From contig NZ_JBDWLT010000009.1 in NCBI RefSeq assembly GCF_039973015.1, positions 124,001 through 188,000 on the forward strand: 64,000 nt of DNA. The letters are read 5' to 3'. The first letter of the stretch is position 1, and every line of letters begins with the position of its first letter. The notes beneath the pieces are model-generated. The model was not told the DNA's origin, made no database searches, and saw nothing but the letters and a program-made list of their open reading frames with translations. A program made the position numbers and the translations under genes. The DNA is from Parvibaculum sp039973015. GTDB taxonomy: Bacteria; Pseudomonadota; Alphaproteobacteria; Parvibaculales; Parvibaculaceae. Below are positions 17,803 to 26,175 of this stretch, one piece after another.

Positions 17803-18351
17803 CTACTCGTCCATTCCGAGTGCTCGCGTTTTGTCCCGAATATCCAGGAAACGCCTTCGCAGAACGACGATGCCCCGGCTTGAAAGGAAGATCAGGGTGC
17901 CGACCGTGATCTGGGCAAGAGACGGAATCAGGTAAGAACTCCAGAGCGTGTCTTCCGATAATCCCGGATGGTCGGCAGTCGTAAGGGAGGCAACCAGTCC
18001 GAGGGTTCTTGCCAGTCCAATCAGGCCATAGGCCCAAAGATAGATGCCAAGTAGGGAGATCAGAATTTCCTCGGCCTTTTCGAAATTCAGACTTCCGGAC
18101 GGATTGTCTCCGGTATCCGTGAACATGACCTTGTCGGCAATCAGGCGGTCTGATTTGAAGAGAAACCAGCCGATCAGCGCGCCGATCAGGATAGGTACGA
18201 GATAGAGGAAGAGGACGGCGAGGAGCGATCCTTGGTTTGCGTAGGTAGGAAGATAGGAAATGGCTTGCGAAAGCTGAACCAGCGTCAGGGCCAGCACGAA
18301 CACGCCCATTAGTTTGATTAGCAGGCGCGCAAAATCTCGAGCCGTCATCAT
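17803..18351 (-). CDS. Hypothetical integral membrane protein
   Basis: A 182-residue protein with about four transmembrane helices (FARLLIKLMGVFVLALTLVQ, LLAVLFLYLVPILIGALIGWFLF, ILISLLGIYLWAYGLIGLAR, IPSLAQITVGTLIFLSSRGIV) and a basic cytoplasmic C-terminus. No family was recognised. Two adjacent ATGs (18351 and 18348) can start it. It lies 28 bp downstream of the ribonucleotide reductase gene, possibly by readthrough. Confidence 0.75.
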   Translation of the reverse strand: MMTARDFARLLIKLMGVFVLALTLVQLSQAISYLPTYANQGSLLAVLFLYLVPILIGALIGWFLFKSDRLIADKVMFTDTGDNPSGSLNFEKAEEILISLLGIYLWAYGLIGLARTLGLVASLTTADHPGLSEDTLWSSYLIPSLAQITVGTLIFLSSRGIVVLRRRFLDIRDKTRALGMDE

Positions 18352-18379
18352 CCGCTCCGTGTTGTGGTGAAAAGCGAAC

Positions 18380-20707
18380 TCAACTGCACTTCGAATAGCC
18401 GCAGGAGGTGCAGGTCTCGCAGCCTTCCTGCTTGATCATGCCGCGCTCGCCGCAGCGCGGGCAGCCTTTGAGAGATGTCACGGTTGGGTTGCCCGGGGGC
18501 GGCGGGTCGCCCGCGACCGCGCGCAGCGCTTCCGTCACGGGCTTGCCGTCTTTCGCGGCGATGAAGCCCGTGTCGATCATGTGCTGTTCGATCACCTCGC
18601 CGATGGCGGCAAGAAGGCTCGGCACGTAGCGGCCCTTCATCCATGAGCCGCCGCGCGGATCGAACACCGCCTTCAGCTCCTCCACCACGAAGGTCACGTC
18701 GCCGCCGCGGCGGAAGACGGCGGAAATCATCCGCGTCAGCGCGACCGTCCAGGCGTAATGCTCCATGTTCTTCGAGTTGATGAAAATCTCGAAGGGTCGG
18801 CGCCTTCCCTCCTGGGCGATGTCGTTGATCGTGATGTAGATCGCGTGGTCCGACTCCGGCCATTGCAGCTTGTAGGTGAAGCCCGGCAGCACGGTTTCGC
18901 GCTCCAGTGGCTTCGACATGTAGACGACGCCGTCCTTCTCGTAGCGGTCGCTTGGCATTGCAGGCGCGGCGAGCGGCAGCGCCGGCTGCTCCGCGTTCTT
19001 CGCTTCTGCGGGCGCTTCGTCCACGGAGAGAACCGAGCCGCGCACTTCGCTCGGGCGATAGGTCGTGCAGCCCTTCAATCCCTTTTCGTAGGCATCCATG
19101 TAGATGCTCTTGAAATCGTCGAAGGAAATTTCGGCGGGCACGTTGATCGTCTTCGAGATCGAGCTGTCGATATGGTCCTGCACGGCGGCCTGCACGGCGA
19201 TGTGTTCGGCGGGCGTCAGTTCCTGCGCGGTGACGAAATAATCCGGCAGTGCGGCTTCCGCGCCGAAGGTTTCGCGATAGCGGTCGAGCGCGTAGTCGCG
19301 CACCTTCTCCTCGCGCCTTGTCCCGTCCGGCATCAGGACTTTCCGCGTATAGGCATAGGCGAAGACGGGCTCGATCCCCGACGAGACATTGCCCGCGAAG
19401 AGCGAGATCGTGCCGGTCGGTGCGATGGAGGTGACGAGCGCGTTGCGGATGCCATGTTCGGCGATCGCTTCGCGCACATCCTTGTCGAGCGAGGATACCG
19501 TTTCGCCCGCAAGATAGGCGTCGGCAACGAAGAGCGGGAAGGGGCCCTTCTCCTTTGCGAGTTCGACGGAGGCAAGATAGGCCGCGCGCGAGAGCGCCTT
19601 CATCCATTTGGAGATAAGTGCCAGCGATGCGTCCGAGCCATAGCGCGAGCGGCACATGATGAGCGCGTCCGCGAGCCCTGTCACGCCAAGGCCGATACGC
19701 CGCTTCGCCTGCGCCTCGTGGCGCTGCTCGGGAAGAGGAAAGCGCGAAATGTCGACCACATTGTCCATGGCGCGCACGGCGGCATAAACGAGATCGGAAA
19801 GCTCCCCCTCGTCGATATGCGCATCGCCCGTGAAGGGCTCCTTCACCAGCGCGGCGAGGTTCACCGATCCCAGAAGGCAGGCGCCATAAGGCGGCAAGGG
19901 CTGTTCGCCGCAGGGATTCGTCGCGTGGATTTCCTCGGCGTAATAGAGATTGTTCCGCCGGTTGATGCGGTCGATGAAGATGACGCCCGGCTCCGCATAG
20001 GCATAGGTCGCCGCCATGATGCGGTCCCAGAGCGCGCGCGCCTTCAGCGTCTTGTAGATCTTGCCGCCAAAGACGAGATCCCAGTCGCCGTCGCGCTTCA
20101 CCGCTTCCATGAAGGGATCGGTCGCCAGCACCGACAGGTTGAACATGGTGAGGCGGCCCGGCTCCTGCTTCGCCTCGATAAAGGCCTCGATATCCGGGTG
20201 GTCGCAGCGCATCGTCGCCATCATGGCGCCGCGGCGCGAGCCCGCCGACATGATGGTGCGGCACATCGCGTCCCACACATCCATGAAGGACAAGGGGCCG
20301 GAGGCATCCGCGCCCACGCCCATCACCGGCGCACCCTTGGGGCGCAGTGTGGAGAAGTCGTAGCCGATGCCGCCGCCCTGCTGCATCGTCAGGGCCGCTT
20401 CCTTCAGGTTCTCGAAAATACCTTCCATCGTGTCCGGGACTTCGCCCATCACGAAGCAGTTGAAGAGCGTAACGTCGCGGCCCGTGCCCGCACCGGCCAG
20501 AATCCGGCCTGCCGGGAGGAAGCGGAAGCCGTCCATCGCCTCGCGGAAACGCGCGGTCCAGTGCGCGCGCATATCGGGGGCTTCGGCCTCGGCAAGCGCA
20601 CTGGCCACGCGGTTGCGGGTGTCGTCCACCGTCAGGTCGAGCGGCGTCCCGTCCTGCCCGTGCAGGCGGTATTTCATATCCCAGATTTGTTCGGCGATCG
20701 GTTTCAT
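18380..20707 (-). CDS. nrdJ: Adenosylcobalamin-dependent ribonucleotide reductase (class II)
   Basis: A 775-residue enzyme from the ATG at 20707 (MKPIAEQIWDMKYR); a TTG at 20737 would add ten residues. It contains RILAGAGTGRDVTLFNCFV, the active-site NPCGEQPLPPYGACLLGSVNLA, APTGTISLFAGNVSSGIEPVFAY and a C-terminal TSCPD-like region. It ends in a zinc ribbon, CPRCGERGMIKQEGCETCTSCG. It reduces ribonucleotides to deoxyribonucleotides using AdoCbl, independent of oxygen. The cobalamin adenosyltransferase at 36 kb would supply its cofactor. No B12 riboswitch or NrdR box was recognised upstream. Confidence 0.95.
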   Translation of the reverse strand: MKPIAEQIWDMKYRLHGQDGTPLDLTVDDTRNRVASALAEAEAPDMRAHWTARFREAMDGFRFLPAGRILAGAGTGRDVTLFNCFVMGEVPDTMEGIFENLKEAALTMQQGGGIGYDFSTLRPKGAPVMGVGADASGPLSFMDVWDAMCRTIMSAGSRRGAMMATMRCDHPDIEAFIEAKQEPGRLTMFNLSVLATDPFMEAVKRDGDWDLVFGGKIYKTLKARALWDRIMAATYAYAEPGVIFIDRINRRNNLYYAEEIHATNPCGEQPLPPYGACLLGSVNLAALVKEPFTGDAHIDEGELSDLVYAAVRAMDNVVDISRFPLPEQRHEAQAKRRIGLGVTGLADALIMCRSRYGSDASLALISKWMKALSRAAYLASVELAKEKGPFPLFVADAYLAGETVSSLDKDVREAIAEHGIRNALVTSIAPTGTISLFAGNVSSGIEPVFAYAYTRKVLMPDGTRREEKVRDYALDRYRETFGAEAALPDYFVTAQELTPAEHIAVQAAVQDHIDSSISKTINVPAEISFDDFKSIYMDAYEKGLKGCTTYRPSEVRGSVLSVDEAPAEAKNAEQPALPLAAPAMPSDRYEKDGVVYMSKPLERETVLPGFTYKLQWPESDHAIYITINDIAQEGRRRPFEIFINSKNMEHYAWTVALTRMISAVFRRGGDVTFVVEELKAVFDPRGGSWMKGRYVPSLLAAIGEVIEQHMIDTGFIAAKDGKPVTEALRAVAGDPPPPGNPTVTSLKGCPRCGERGMIKQEGCETCTSCGYSKCS

Positions 20708-20857
20708 GGGCGCGAGCCTAGCACTTTCAGATGACAAAGAAGTTCCTGTTTTGTCTGCAAAGAGTTCCCGTTCCGGGCTCTCTTATATGGTTGTTTTTAT
20801 TAAAAGATTCCAGTTATCCCCGCTTTTCACCGGACAGAAGGCGGTGTTGTCCACAGA

Positions 20858-21574
20858 TCAGCGGGTGCCGCCGGCTTCCGCGACCAGTTTCATCGCTGCC
20901 GTCTCCACGCGGGTTTCGAGCGTTGCCATGAAGCTCTTGCGGTCGAGGCCGGGCGGGATCGGCTCCAGAAACTCGATGACGATGGTGCCGGGCCGCCGGG
21001 CAAAGCCGCGCCGTCCCCAGAAAAGGCCGGAATTGACAGCGGCGGGCACGCATTCGACGCCGAGCTGGCGGTAAAGCGCGGCAACGCCGGGCTTGTAGTC
21101 GAGCTTGGCTCCCGGCGCGGAGCGTGTGCCTTCGGGGAAGATCACGACCGGGCGGCCCTCGGCCACGGCGGCCTTGCCCTGTGCGACAAGGCGGCGGATC
21201 GCGGCGGCCGCCGCCCCCCGGTCGATGGCGATCATGCGGGCCTTCCGGGCATACCAGCCGTAAAACGGAATCCACAGCAGCTCTCGCTTCAGCACCATGG
21301 CCGGGTCTTTCAGGATCGCGGTCATGACGATGGTGTCCCACATCGACTGATGCTTGGAGGCGACGAGCACGCCGCCTTGCGGCAGTTGGCCCCGTACCTC
21401 GTATCGGGTGCCCGCCAGCACGCGCAGCAGCCAGAGCGTCATGTGCGACCAGAATTCCATCGCGCGCAGCGTGTAGCGGCGCGGCAGCAGGAAGCAGGGC
21501 GTCGCCGCGAAGACAACGATCACGGAGAGCGCATAGAAGACCAGGTTGAAGGCGGCGGAGCGGAGAAAGAGCAC
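20858..21574 (-). CDS. plsC: 1-acyl-sn-glycerol-3-phosphate acyltransferase
   Basis: A 238-residue membrane acyltransferase with an N-terminal hydrophobic segment, the HX4D block ASKHQSMWDT, the glycerol-phosphate motif IAIDRG, and VIFPEGTRS. It acylates lysophosphatidic acid. I choose the GTG at 21574, which has AAGGAAA about seven bases upstream; the ATG at 21625 would overlap the previous gene by 29 bp and add residues unlike the family. Downstream of the ydcF-like gene in a ftsE-ftsX-ydcF-plsC order common in related bacteria. Confidence 0.92.
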   Translation of the reverse strand: MLFLRSAAFNLVFYALSVIVVFAATPCFLLPRRYTLRAMEFWSHMTLWLLRVLAGTRYEVRGQLPQGGVLVASKHQSMWDTIVMTAILKDPAMVLKRELLWIPFYGWYARKARMIAIDRGAAAAAIRRLVAQGKAAVAEGRPVVIFPEGTRSAPGAKLDYKPGVAALYRQLGVECVPAAVNSGLFWGRRGFARRPGTIVIEFLEPIPPGLDRKSFMATLETRVETAAMKLVAEAGGTR

Positions 21575-21596
21575 GGCGGGGTTTCCTTCAGGCCGG

Positions 21597-22223
21597 TCAG
21601 GTCGGCAGGGATGACTGACGGCCATAGGTCAGCGTCAGCAGATATTTCGTGTATTCGGAGATCAGCAGCCGGGTGGTGCCGGGATAGGCCCACCAGCCGT
21701 CGAGATGCAGCGTATCCTGAAAAACGGGGTAGGGCCTGATTTCGACGCCGGGCATGGCGCGGGCGAGTTCGAGCTTCGCACGGGGCAGGTGATAGGTGCT
21801 GGTGACGAGAATGACCGAGCGGTAGTTCTTGCGGCGGACCCATTCGGCTGTCTCGTCCGCATTGCCGATGGTGTTTTCCGCCATGTAGCCGACATCGACG
21901 CAGCAATCGAACTTTGCGGCGCTGCCCGGCACGATTTCCTTCAGCGACTTCGAATCGACATCGGGGTGAACGCCGGTGATGAGAAGACGCTGGCCCTTGC
22001 CCTGTTCGAGCAGGCGGTAGGCGGCGGTGATGCGGTCGGGGCCGCCCGTCAGCGCGACGATGCCGTCCGCCTGCGCGATTCCCACGGGCGGGGTGCGGTC
22101 GAGTTCGGCGGTGAAGAGGAAGAAGCCGCCAATATAGGCGGCGAGCGCAAGCGCCAGCAGGCTCACGGCGATACGCGTGAGGCGCCACCCCGTTCTCTGC
22201 CGCAGCGTGCCGCCTGCCGCCAT
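21597..22223 (-). CDS. YdcF/SanA-family (DUF218) membrane-anchored protein
   Basis: A 208-residue protein with one N-terminal transmembrane helix (IAVSLLALALAAYIGGFFLF). The DUF218 domain shows ADGIVALTGGPDRITAAYRLLEQGKGQRLLITG, then AENTIGNADETAEW and SVILVTSTYHLPRAKLEL. The conserved TGG, ENT and TSxYHxxRA blocks are typical. Members act in cell-envelope maintenance, but a biochemical role is unproven. Between ftsX and plsC. Confidence 0.87.
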   Translation of the reverse strand: MAAGGTLRQRTGWRLTRIAVSLLALALAAYIGGFFLFTAELDRTPPVGIAQADGIVALTGGPDRITAAYRLLEQGKGQRLLITGVHPDVDSKSLKEIVPGSAAKFDCCVDVGYMAENTIGNADETAEWVRRKNYRSVILVTSTYHLPRAKLELARAMPGVEIRPYPVFQDTLHLDGWWAYPGTTRLLISEYTKYLLTLTYGRQSSLPT

Positions 22224-22368
22224 GCCCGTCTCCGTTCCGGGCGGAAACCAGCTCCGCCGCGCCTGATGCCTGCCCGCATTCTACCATGCCGGCCGGGCGC
22301 ACATGATATGGCCCGAAAGCGCCAAGTAAAGCGCCCCGAAAAGCCCTCGGGAAGCCTTGGGAAAGTCT

Positions 22369-23328
22369 TCAGAGCATGCTCTCAAGGGTCTGAAAAACCG
22401 TTAAGCGGGCGGCCAGAACGGCAACCAGCGCGGCGGCGAAGGGAATGACGGCCAGAGCGGGGAGGTATTCCGGGCCGATGCCCGAGGCCGACACCAGGTA
22501 GAGGTCGCCCGTCGCCCCTGCAAGACCGAGAAGGAGGAAGGCTGCGGCCCCGAGGCCCGCACCGATCACCCCGCCGCGAAAACCGAGATGGAGGAAGTGG
22601 CGCTGCACTTCCGAGGCGATGAAATTGTCCCGCGCGCCGATCAGGTGCAGCACCTCCACCACGTCGCGGTTTGCCGAGAGGCCCGCCCGCGTGGCAAAGA
22701 CGACAATGGCGACGGTCGTCGCCGCGACAAGGGCCAGCACCGCATAGGCGAGCCATTCGGCGGAGCGCGCCGCGTTGACGATTTCGCTCTGCCACTGCCG
22801 GTGCGTGTCGAGCGAGGCGCCGGGTGCGGCTGCCGCGACCTCCATTGCAAGGGCGGAAAGGTCGGGCGGCGCCGAACCCTCGATGCGGATGTCGACAAGA
22901 CGCGGCAGCGGCAGATCGTCCGCCAGCACCTCGCCGCCGAGCCAGGGCTCAAGCAGCGCCGCCGTATCGTCGCGCGAGAGCGGCGTTGCGCTCACGATGC
23001 CGCTTGTCTCCGCCAGTACACCCATCACGGCGTCTATCTGTTCTTCCGGTTCCATCTCGCGCGAGGGTTTGATCTCGACGGTGAGAGAGCCTGAAAGGTC
23101 GTTTGTCCATTCGCGCGCCTTGCCGCCGACGGAAAGCGCCGCGCCGAGGGCCAGCGTTGCGAGAAAGCACATGGCGGCAACGACGAGCATCAGCGACATG
23201 CCGGTCGCACCGGCCGCCGGCATCACGCTTTTCGTCTCGACCAGCATGGCGGCGAGCGCGCCTGCGGGGCCGCGTTCCTCGTCGTGAAAGGTCGGCGCCT
23301 TGTCCTTGCCGCGCAGCGGATCAGCCAC
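22369..23328 (-). CDS. ftsX: Cell division ABC transporter permease FtsX
   Basis: About 319 residues with four transmembrane helices (one near the N-terminus, then three in the C-terminal half) and a periplasmic loop between TM1 and TM2. I choose the GTG at 23328, which overlaps the ftsE stop and has GGAGG 10 bases upstream; an ATG at 23346 is the alternative. Motifs such as DVVEVLHLIGARDNFIA before TM3 match FtsX. With FtsE it regulates periplasmic murein hydrolases at the septum. Confidence 0.93.
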   Translation of the reverse strand: MADPLRGKDKAPTFHDEERGPAGALAAMLVETKSVMPAAGATGMSLMLVVAAMCFLATLALGAALSVGGKAREWTNDLSGSLTVEIKPSREMEPEEQIDAVMGVLAETSGIVSATPLSRDDTAALLEPWLGGEVLADDLPLPRLVDIRIEGSAPPDLSALAMEVAAAAPGASLDTHRQWQSEIVNAARSAEWLAYAVLALVAATTVAIVVFATRAGLSANRDVVEVLHLIGARDNFIASEVQRHFLHLGFRGGVIGAGLGAAAFLLLGLAGATGDLYLVSASGIGPEYLPALAVIPFAAALVAVLAARLTVFQTLESML

Positions 23329-23980
23329 GGATGGTGAGCCTCCCATCCCTCAATACGAGTTCGGGTGCGCCCGTGCTTTCGACAAGCGCCCGGTCATGCG
23401 TCGCGATCAGCACACTGGTGCCGAGCCGGTTCAGTTCCACGAAGAGGCGCAGCAGGCGCTGGCCCATTTCGGGGTCCACATTGCCTGTCGGTTCGTCGGC
23501 GAGCAGCACTTCGGGTTGCGCGACAACGGCGCGCGCGATGGCGGCGCGCTGCTTCTCGCCGCCCGAAAGCGTCGGCGGCGTTGCGTTCATCCGGTCGCCA
23601 AGCCCCACCCAGGCCAGCAATTCCTCGACATCGGCGCGGTACTCGGCTTCGCGCTTGCCCTGGATTTTCAGCGGCAAGGCCACGTTTTCATAGGTGGTCA
23701 GGTGTCCGAGCAGGCGGAATTCCTGGAACACGACGCCGATCCGGCGGCGCAGCGGCGGCAGTTCCTTGCGGGGCAGGGTGGCGATGTCCTGCCCGAACAT
23801 GGTGATGAGGCCGCGCGAGGGCCGGTTGGCGAGGAACATGAGCTTCAGCAGCGAGGTCTTGCCCGCGCCCGAAGGGCCCGTCAGAAAGTGGAACGAGGCC
23901 GGCGCGAGGTGGAAGCTCACATCGCGCAGCACCTCCGGCCCCATGCCGTAACGCATGCCCACATTCTCGAAGCGAATCAT
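23321..23980 (-). CDS. ftsE: Cell division ATP-binding protein FtsE
   Basis: A 219-residue ABC ATPase with Walker A GPSGAGKTSLLKL, signature LSGGEKQRAAIARA, Walker B VLLADEPTGNVD and the H-loop in IATHDRALV. The start MIRFENVGMRYG is standard for FtsE. Overlaps ftsX and is divergent from the zinc-ribbon gene. Confidence 0.95.
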   Translation of the reverse strand: MIRFENVGMRYGMGPEVLRDVSFHLAPASFHFLTGPSGAGKTSLLKLMFLANRPSRGLITMFGQDIATLPRKELPPLRRRIGVVFQEFRLLGHLTTYENVALPLKIQGKREAEYRADVEELLAWVGLGDRMNATPPTLSGGEKQRAAIARAVVAQPEVLLADEPTGNVDPEMGQRLLRLFVELNRLGTSVLIATHDRALVESTGAPELVLRDGRLTIRG

Positions 23981-24199
23981 GCAGGGACGGTATCACGGAA
24001 CATGCGCGCCGATGCAGCTGCGCCATGCGGCGACCCGCACTTTTCCGCGAAAAAGCGGCTTTCTTCCTTGTCCTCTTAACGCGCCTTTAACCATGCGCGA
24101 TCTTTCAATAGGCTCACTCGAATCTCCCCTCGCGCGACTCTTTGCGGTTCGCGCGGGAGAAGCCCGTTTTCCGCGTCCAGGTTGAGACCATTGTCCCGG

Positions 24200-25207
24200 A
24201 TGATCATCCATTGCCCGTCCTGTTCCGCGCGCTATCCGGTGGATGGCGCCTCCTTTGCGCCTTCGGGCCGCAAGGTGCGCTGCGCCAAGTGCGGCCATAG
24301 CTGGCATCAATCGCCGCCCTCCGAAACGGCGGAGGACATGCCGCCTCCGCCCCGCCCGGAGGAAGAGCTTGCAACCGCGACCGTCACGCCGATCCGCAAG
24401 AAGGTCTTTGGCGAGAAATCGCAACAGACGGGCGCTGCCGCTGCGCCCGCTCCCTCCCCGGCAGAGGATGACGATATCGTCTTCGCCGATGAAGCCCTCC
24501 CCAAGGGGGAGGCAGCGAAAAAGGATGCGCCCGCTGCGGACGGGGCTGCGGCAAAGACAGGCATCGCCGCCGATATCGGTCATCGCTTTCGTGCGGAGGT
24601 CCGCCGCGCCGCTTCCATGCGCCGTGGCCGGATACTGGGCACGGCGGGCTGGCTGCTGCTTTGTCTTTTCGTCGGCGGTACGCTGGCGGGTGGCTGGATT
24701 TACCGCGAGCAGGTGGTCGCGTTCTGGCCTGCGACGACGAAGCTCTATGCCGTCGCAGGGGAGGAAATCAATCTGCGCGGCCTCGAATTCCGCAATGTTA
24801 CCTATGAACGCCAGACCGAAGACGGGTTGCCCGTTCTGGCCGTCATGGGCGAGGTCGTGAATGTGGCCGGCGAAAATGTCGCCTTGCCCCGCCTTCGGGT
24901 CGGCCTCCTCGATGAGGGGCAGAAGGAGCTCTATTACTGGACCTTCGCGCTTTCCGAGCGCGCGCTCCCGGCCGATGAGGCTGCGTCCTTCATCACGCGC
25001 CTGTCGAGCCCGCCGCCCGAAGCGCGCGATATCGAAATCCGTTTCGTCGAGAAGACGGATATTGCTTCGGCCGGTCCGTCCGAAGACCTGCCCGAAGATT
25101 TGCCCGGTGCGACACCTGAAGACCTGCCCGAAGCTGTACCTGATGCCGTGCCGGCCCCGGAAGATATTCCGGCGGATGTTCCCGATGCACCCCCTGCGGC
25201 GGAATAG
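24200..25207 (+). CDS. MJ0042-type zinc-ribbon membrane protein (DUF3426)
   Basis: A 335-residue protein from ATG 24200 (MIIHCPSCSARYPVDG). The N-terminus has a CPSC and CAKC zinc ribbon of the MJ0042 type. A long Pro/Glu-rich linker follows, then a transmembrane helix (GTAGWLLLCLFVGGTLAGGWIY, about 150-172) and the DUF3426 beta domain (GLEFRNVTYERQTEDGLPVLAVMGEVVN). The C-terminal 40 residues repeat an EDLPE/EDIPAD motif and are acidic and probably disordered. Function unknown; three bp upstream of hpt, in an operon with cpdR. Confidence 0.87.
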   Translation: MIIHCPSCSARYPVDGASFAPSGRKVRCAKCGHSWHQSPPSETAEDMPPPPRPEEELATATVTPIRKKVFGEKSQQTGAAAAPAPSPAEDDDIVFADEALPKGEAAKKDAPAADGAAAKTGIAADIGHRFRAEVRRAASMRRGRILGTAGWLLLCLFVGGTLAGGWIYREQVVAFWPATTKLYAVAGEEINLRGLEFRNVTYERQTEDGLPVLAVMGEVVNVAGENVALPRLRVGLLDEGQKELYYWTFALSERALPADEAASFITRLSSPPPEARDIEIRFVEKTDIASAGPSEDLPEDLPGATPEDLPEAVPDAVPAPEDIPADVPDAPPAAE

Positions 25208-25210
25208 GGG

Positions 25211-25756
25211 ATGAGCCGGCTCGCGCCGAAGGGCGCCCGGATCTCGGTGCTCTACCCGGCGGAGGAAATTGCGGCCCGTGTCCGCGAGCTTGCGTCCGAT
25301 ATCGTGCGTTCGCTCGGGACGGAGCCCTTGGTCGTGCCGATCCTCAAGGGCAGTTTCATCTTCGCCGCCGATCTCCTGCGCGCGCTGCATGAGGCAGGTG
25401 CGGAACCCGACATGGATTTCATCACGCTCTCAAGCTACGGCAAGGGCACACGCTCGCTCGGCGACGTGACAATCGTGCGCGACACGGAGGCCGCCATTGC
25501 GGGCCGCGACGTTCTCATCGTCGACGATATTCTCGAGTCCGGCCGCACTCTGGCCTTTGCAAAAGACCTCCTGGCCGCGCGCGGCGCACAGCGCGTCATG
25601 ACCTGCGTGCTGCTCAACAAGCCCGGCAAACTTGCCGTCGATGCCAAGGCGGATTTCACCGGCTTCGATTGCCCGGACCGTTTTGTTGTGGGCTACGGCA
25701 TGGATGTCGCCCATGCCTACCGGCAGCTTCCCTTCGTCGGCTATATTGAGCAGTGA
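25211..25756 (+). CDS. hpt: Hypoxanthine phosphoribosyltransferase
   Basis: A 181-residue purine salvage enzyme. It has VVPILKGSFIFAADLLRAL, the substrate loop with SSYGKGT, the PRPP motif VLIVDDILESGRTL and FVVGYGMDVAHAYRQLPFVGYI. It converts hypoxanthine/guanine and PRPP to IMP/GMP. Full length, cotranscribed with the zinc-ribbon gene upstream and cpdR downstream. Confidence 0.94.
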   Translation: MSRLAPKGARISVLYPAEEIAARVRELASDIVRSLGTEPLVVPILKGSFIFAADLLRALHEAGAEPDMDFITLSSYGKGTRSLGDVTIVRDTEAAIAGRDVLIVDDILESGRTLAFAKDLLAARGAQRVMTCVLLNKPGKLAVDAKADFTGFDCPDRFVVGYGMDVAHAYRQLPFVGYIEQ

Positions 25757-25762
25757 AGTCAC

Positions 25763-25796
25763 GGGAGCGATGAAATAATGGGAGCGATGAAATAAT
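25763..25796 (+). repeat. 17-bp tandem duplication of the cpdR ribosome-binding/start region
   Basis: The unit GGGAGCGATGAAATAAT occurs twice in perfect tandem (25763-25779 and 25780-25796). Each copy contains GGGAG and a downstream ATG. The first ATG (25778) opens a five-codon reading frame whose TAA overlaps the true cpdR ATG at 25795 (TAATG). The duplication therefore creates a mini-ORF positioned to couple translation into cpdR. Confidence 0.9.
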
Positions 25797-26175
25797 GGCC
25801 CGTATCCTCATCGCAGAAGATGAGCCCGCCGTGCGCAGCTTTATCCAGCGCGCGCTTCAGGGGGCGGGTCATGAGGTCGAATGCGTCGGCGATGGCAGCG
25901 ATGCGCTTGAAGCGCTTGCCCGGGCCCGCCCGCACCGTGCGCATGATCTTCTGCTGACGGATATCCTGATGCCGGTGATGGACGGGGTTTCGCTTGCGCT
26001 TCTTGCCGCGCGCGATGCGCCGTCTCTTCGTATCATGCTGATGACGGGCTATTCGGATCAGCGCGAACGCGCACATGGTCTCGACGCCATCATCCAGGAC
26101 ATTCTGCTCAAGCCCTTCACGCTCGACGAACTCGTCATGCGCGTCCAGGCCGTGCTCGATCTGGACAGAAGCTAA
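25795..26175 (+). CDS. cpdR: Single-domain response regulator CpdR
   Basis: A 126-residue receiver domain without an output domain. It has acidic residues E8/D9, the phosphoacceptor Asp56 in LLTDILMPVMDG, the conserved Thr in LMTGYSD and Lys in LLKPFT. In Caulobacter CpdR is an adaptor that primes ClpXP in the cell cycle and is controlled through the CckA-ChpT relay. The start region lies in a tandem duplication. Its end overlaps the convergent TIGR02302 gene by 4 bp. Confidence 0.9.
   Translation: MARILIAEDEPAVRSFIQRALQGAGHEVECVGDGSDALEALARARPHRAHDLLLTDILMPVMDGVSLALLAARDAPSLRIMLMTGYSDQRERAHGLDAIIQDILLKPFTLDELVMRVQAVLDLDRS

Noticed and set aside
18758..20734. Very long open frame (about 658 codons) antisense to nrdJ, and similar long antisense frames opposite phaA, argH, mcd and trkH
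   Set aside because: They lie fully opposite strongly conserved genes, have His/Arg-rich compositions typical of GC-rich shadow frames, and lack recognisable motifs.
20738..20857. B12 riboswitch or NrdR boxes upstream of nrdJ
   Set aside because: Neither the conserved B12 box nor the NrdR consensus is present in the short upstream region.
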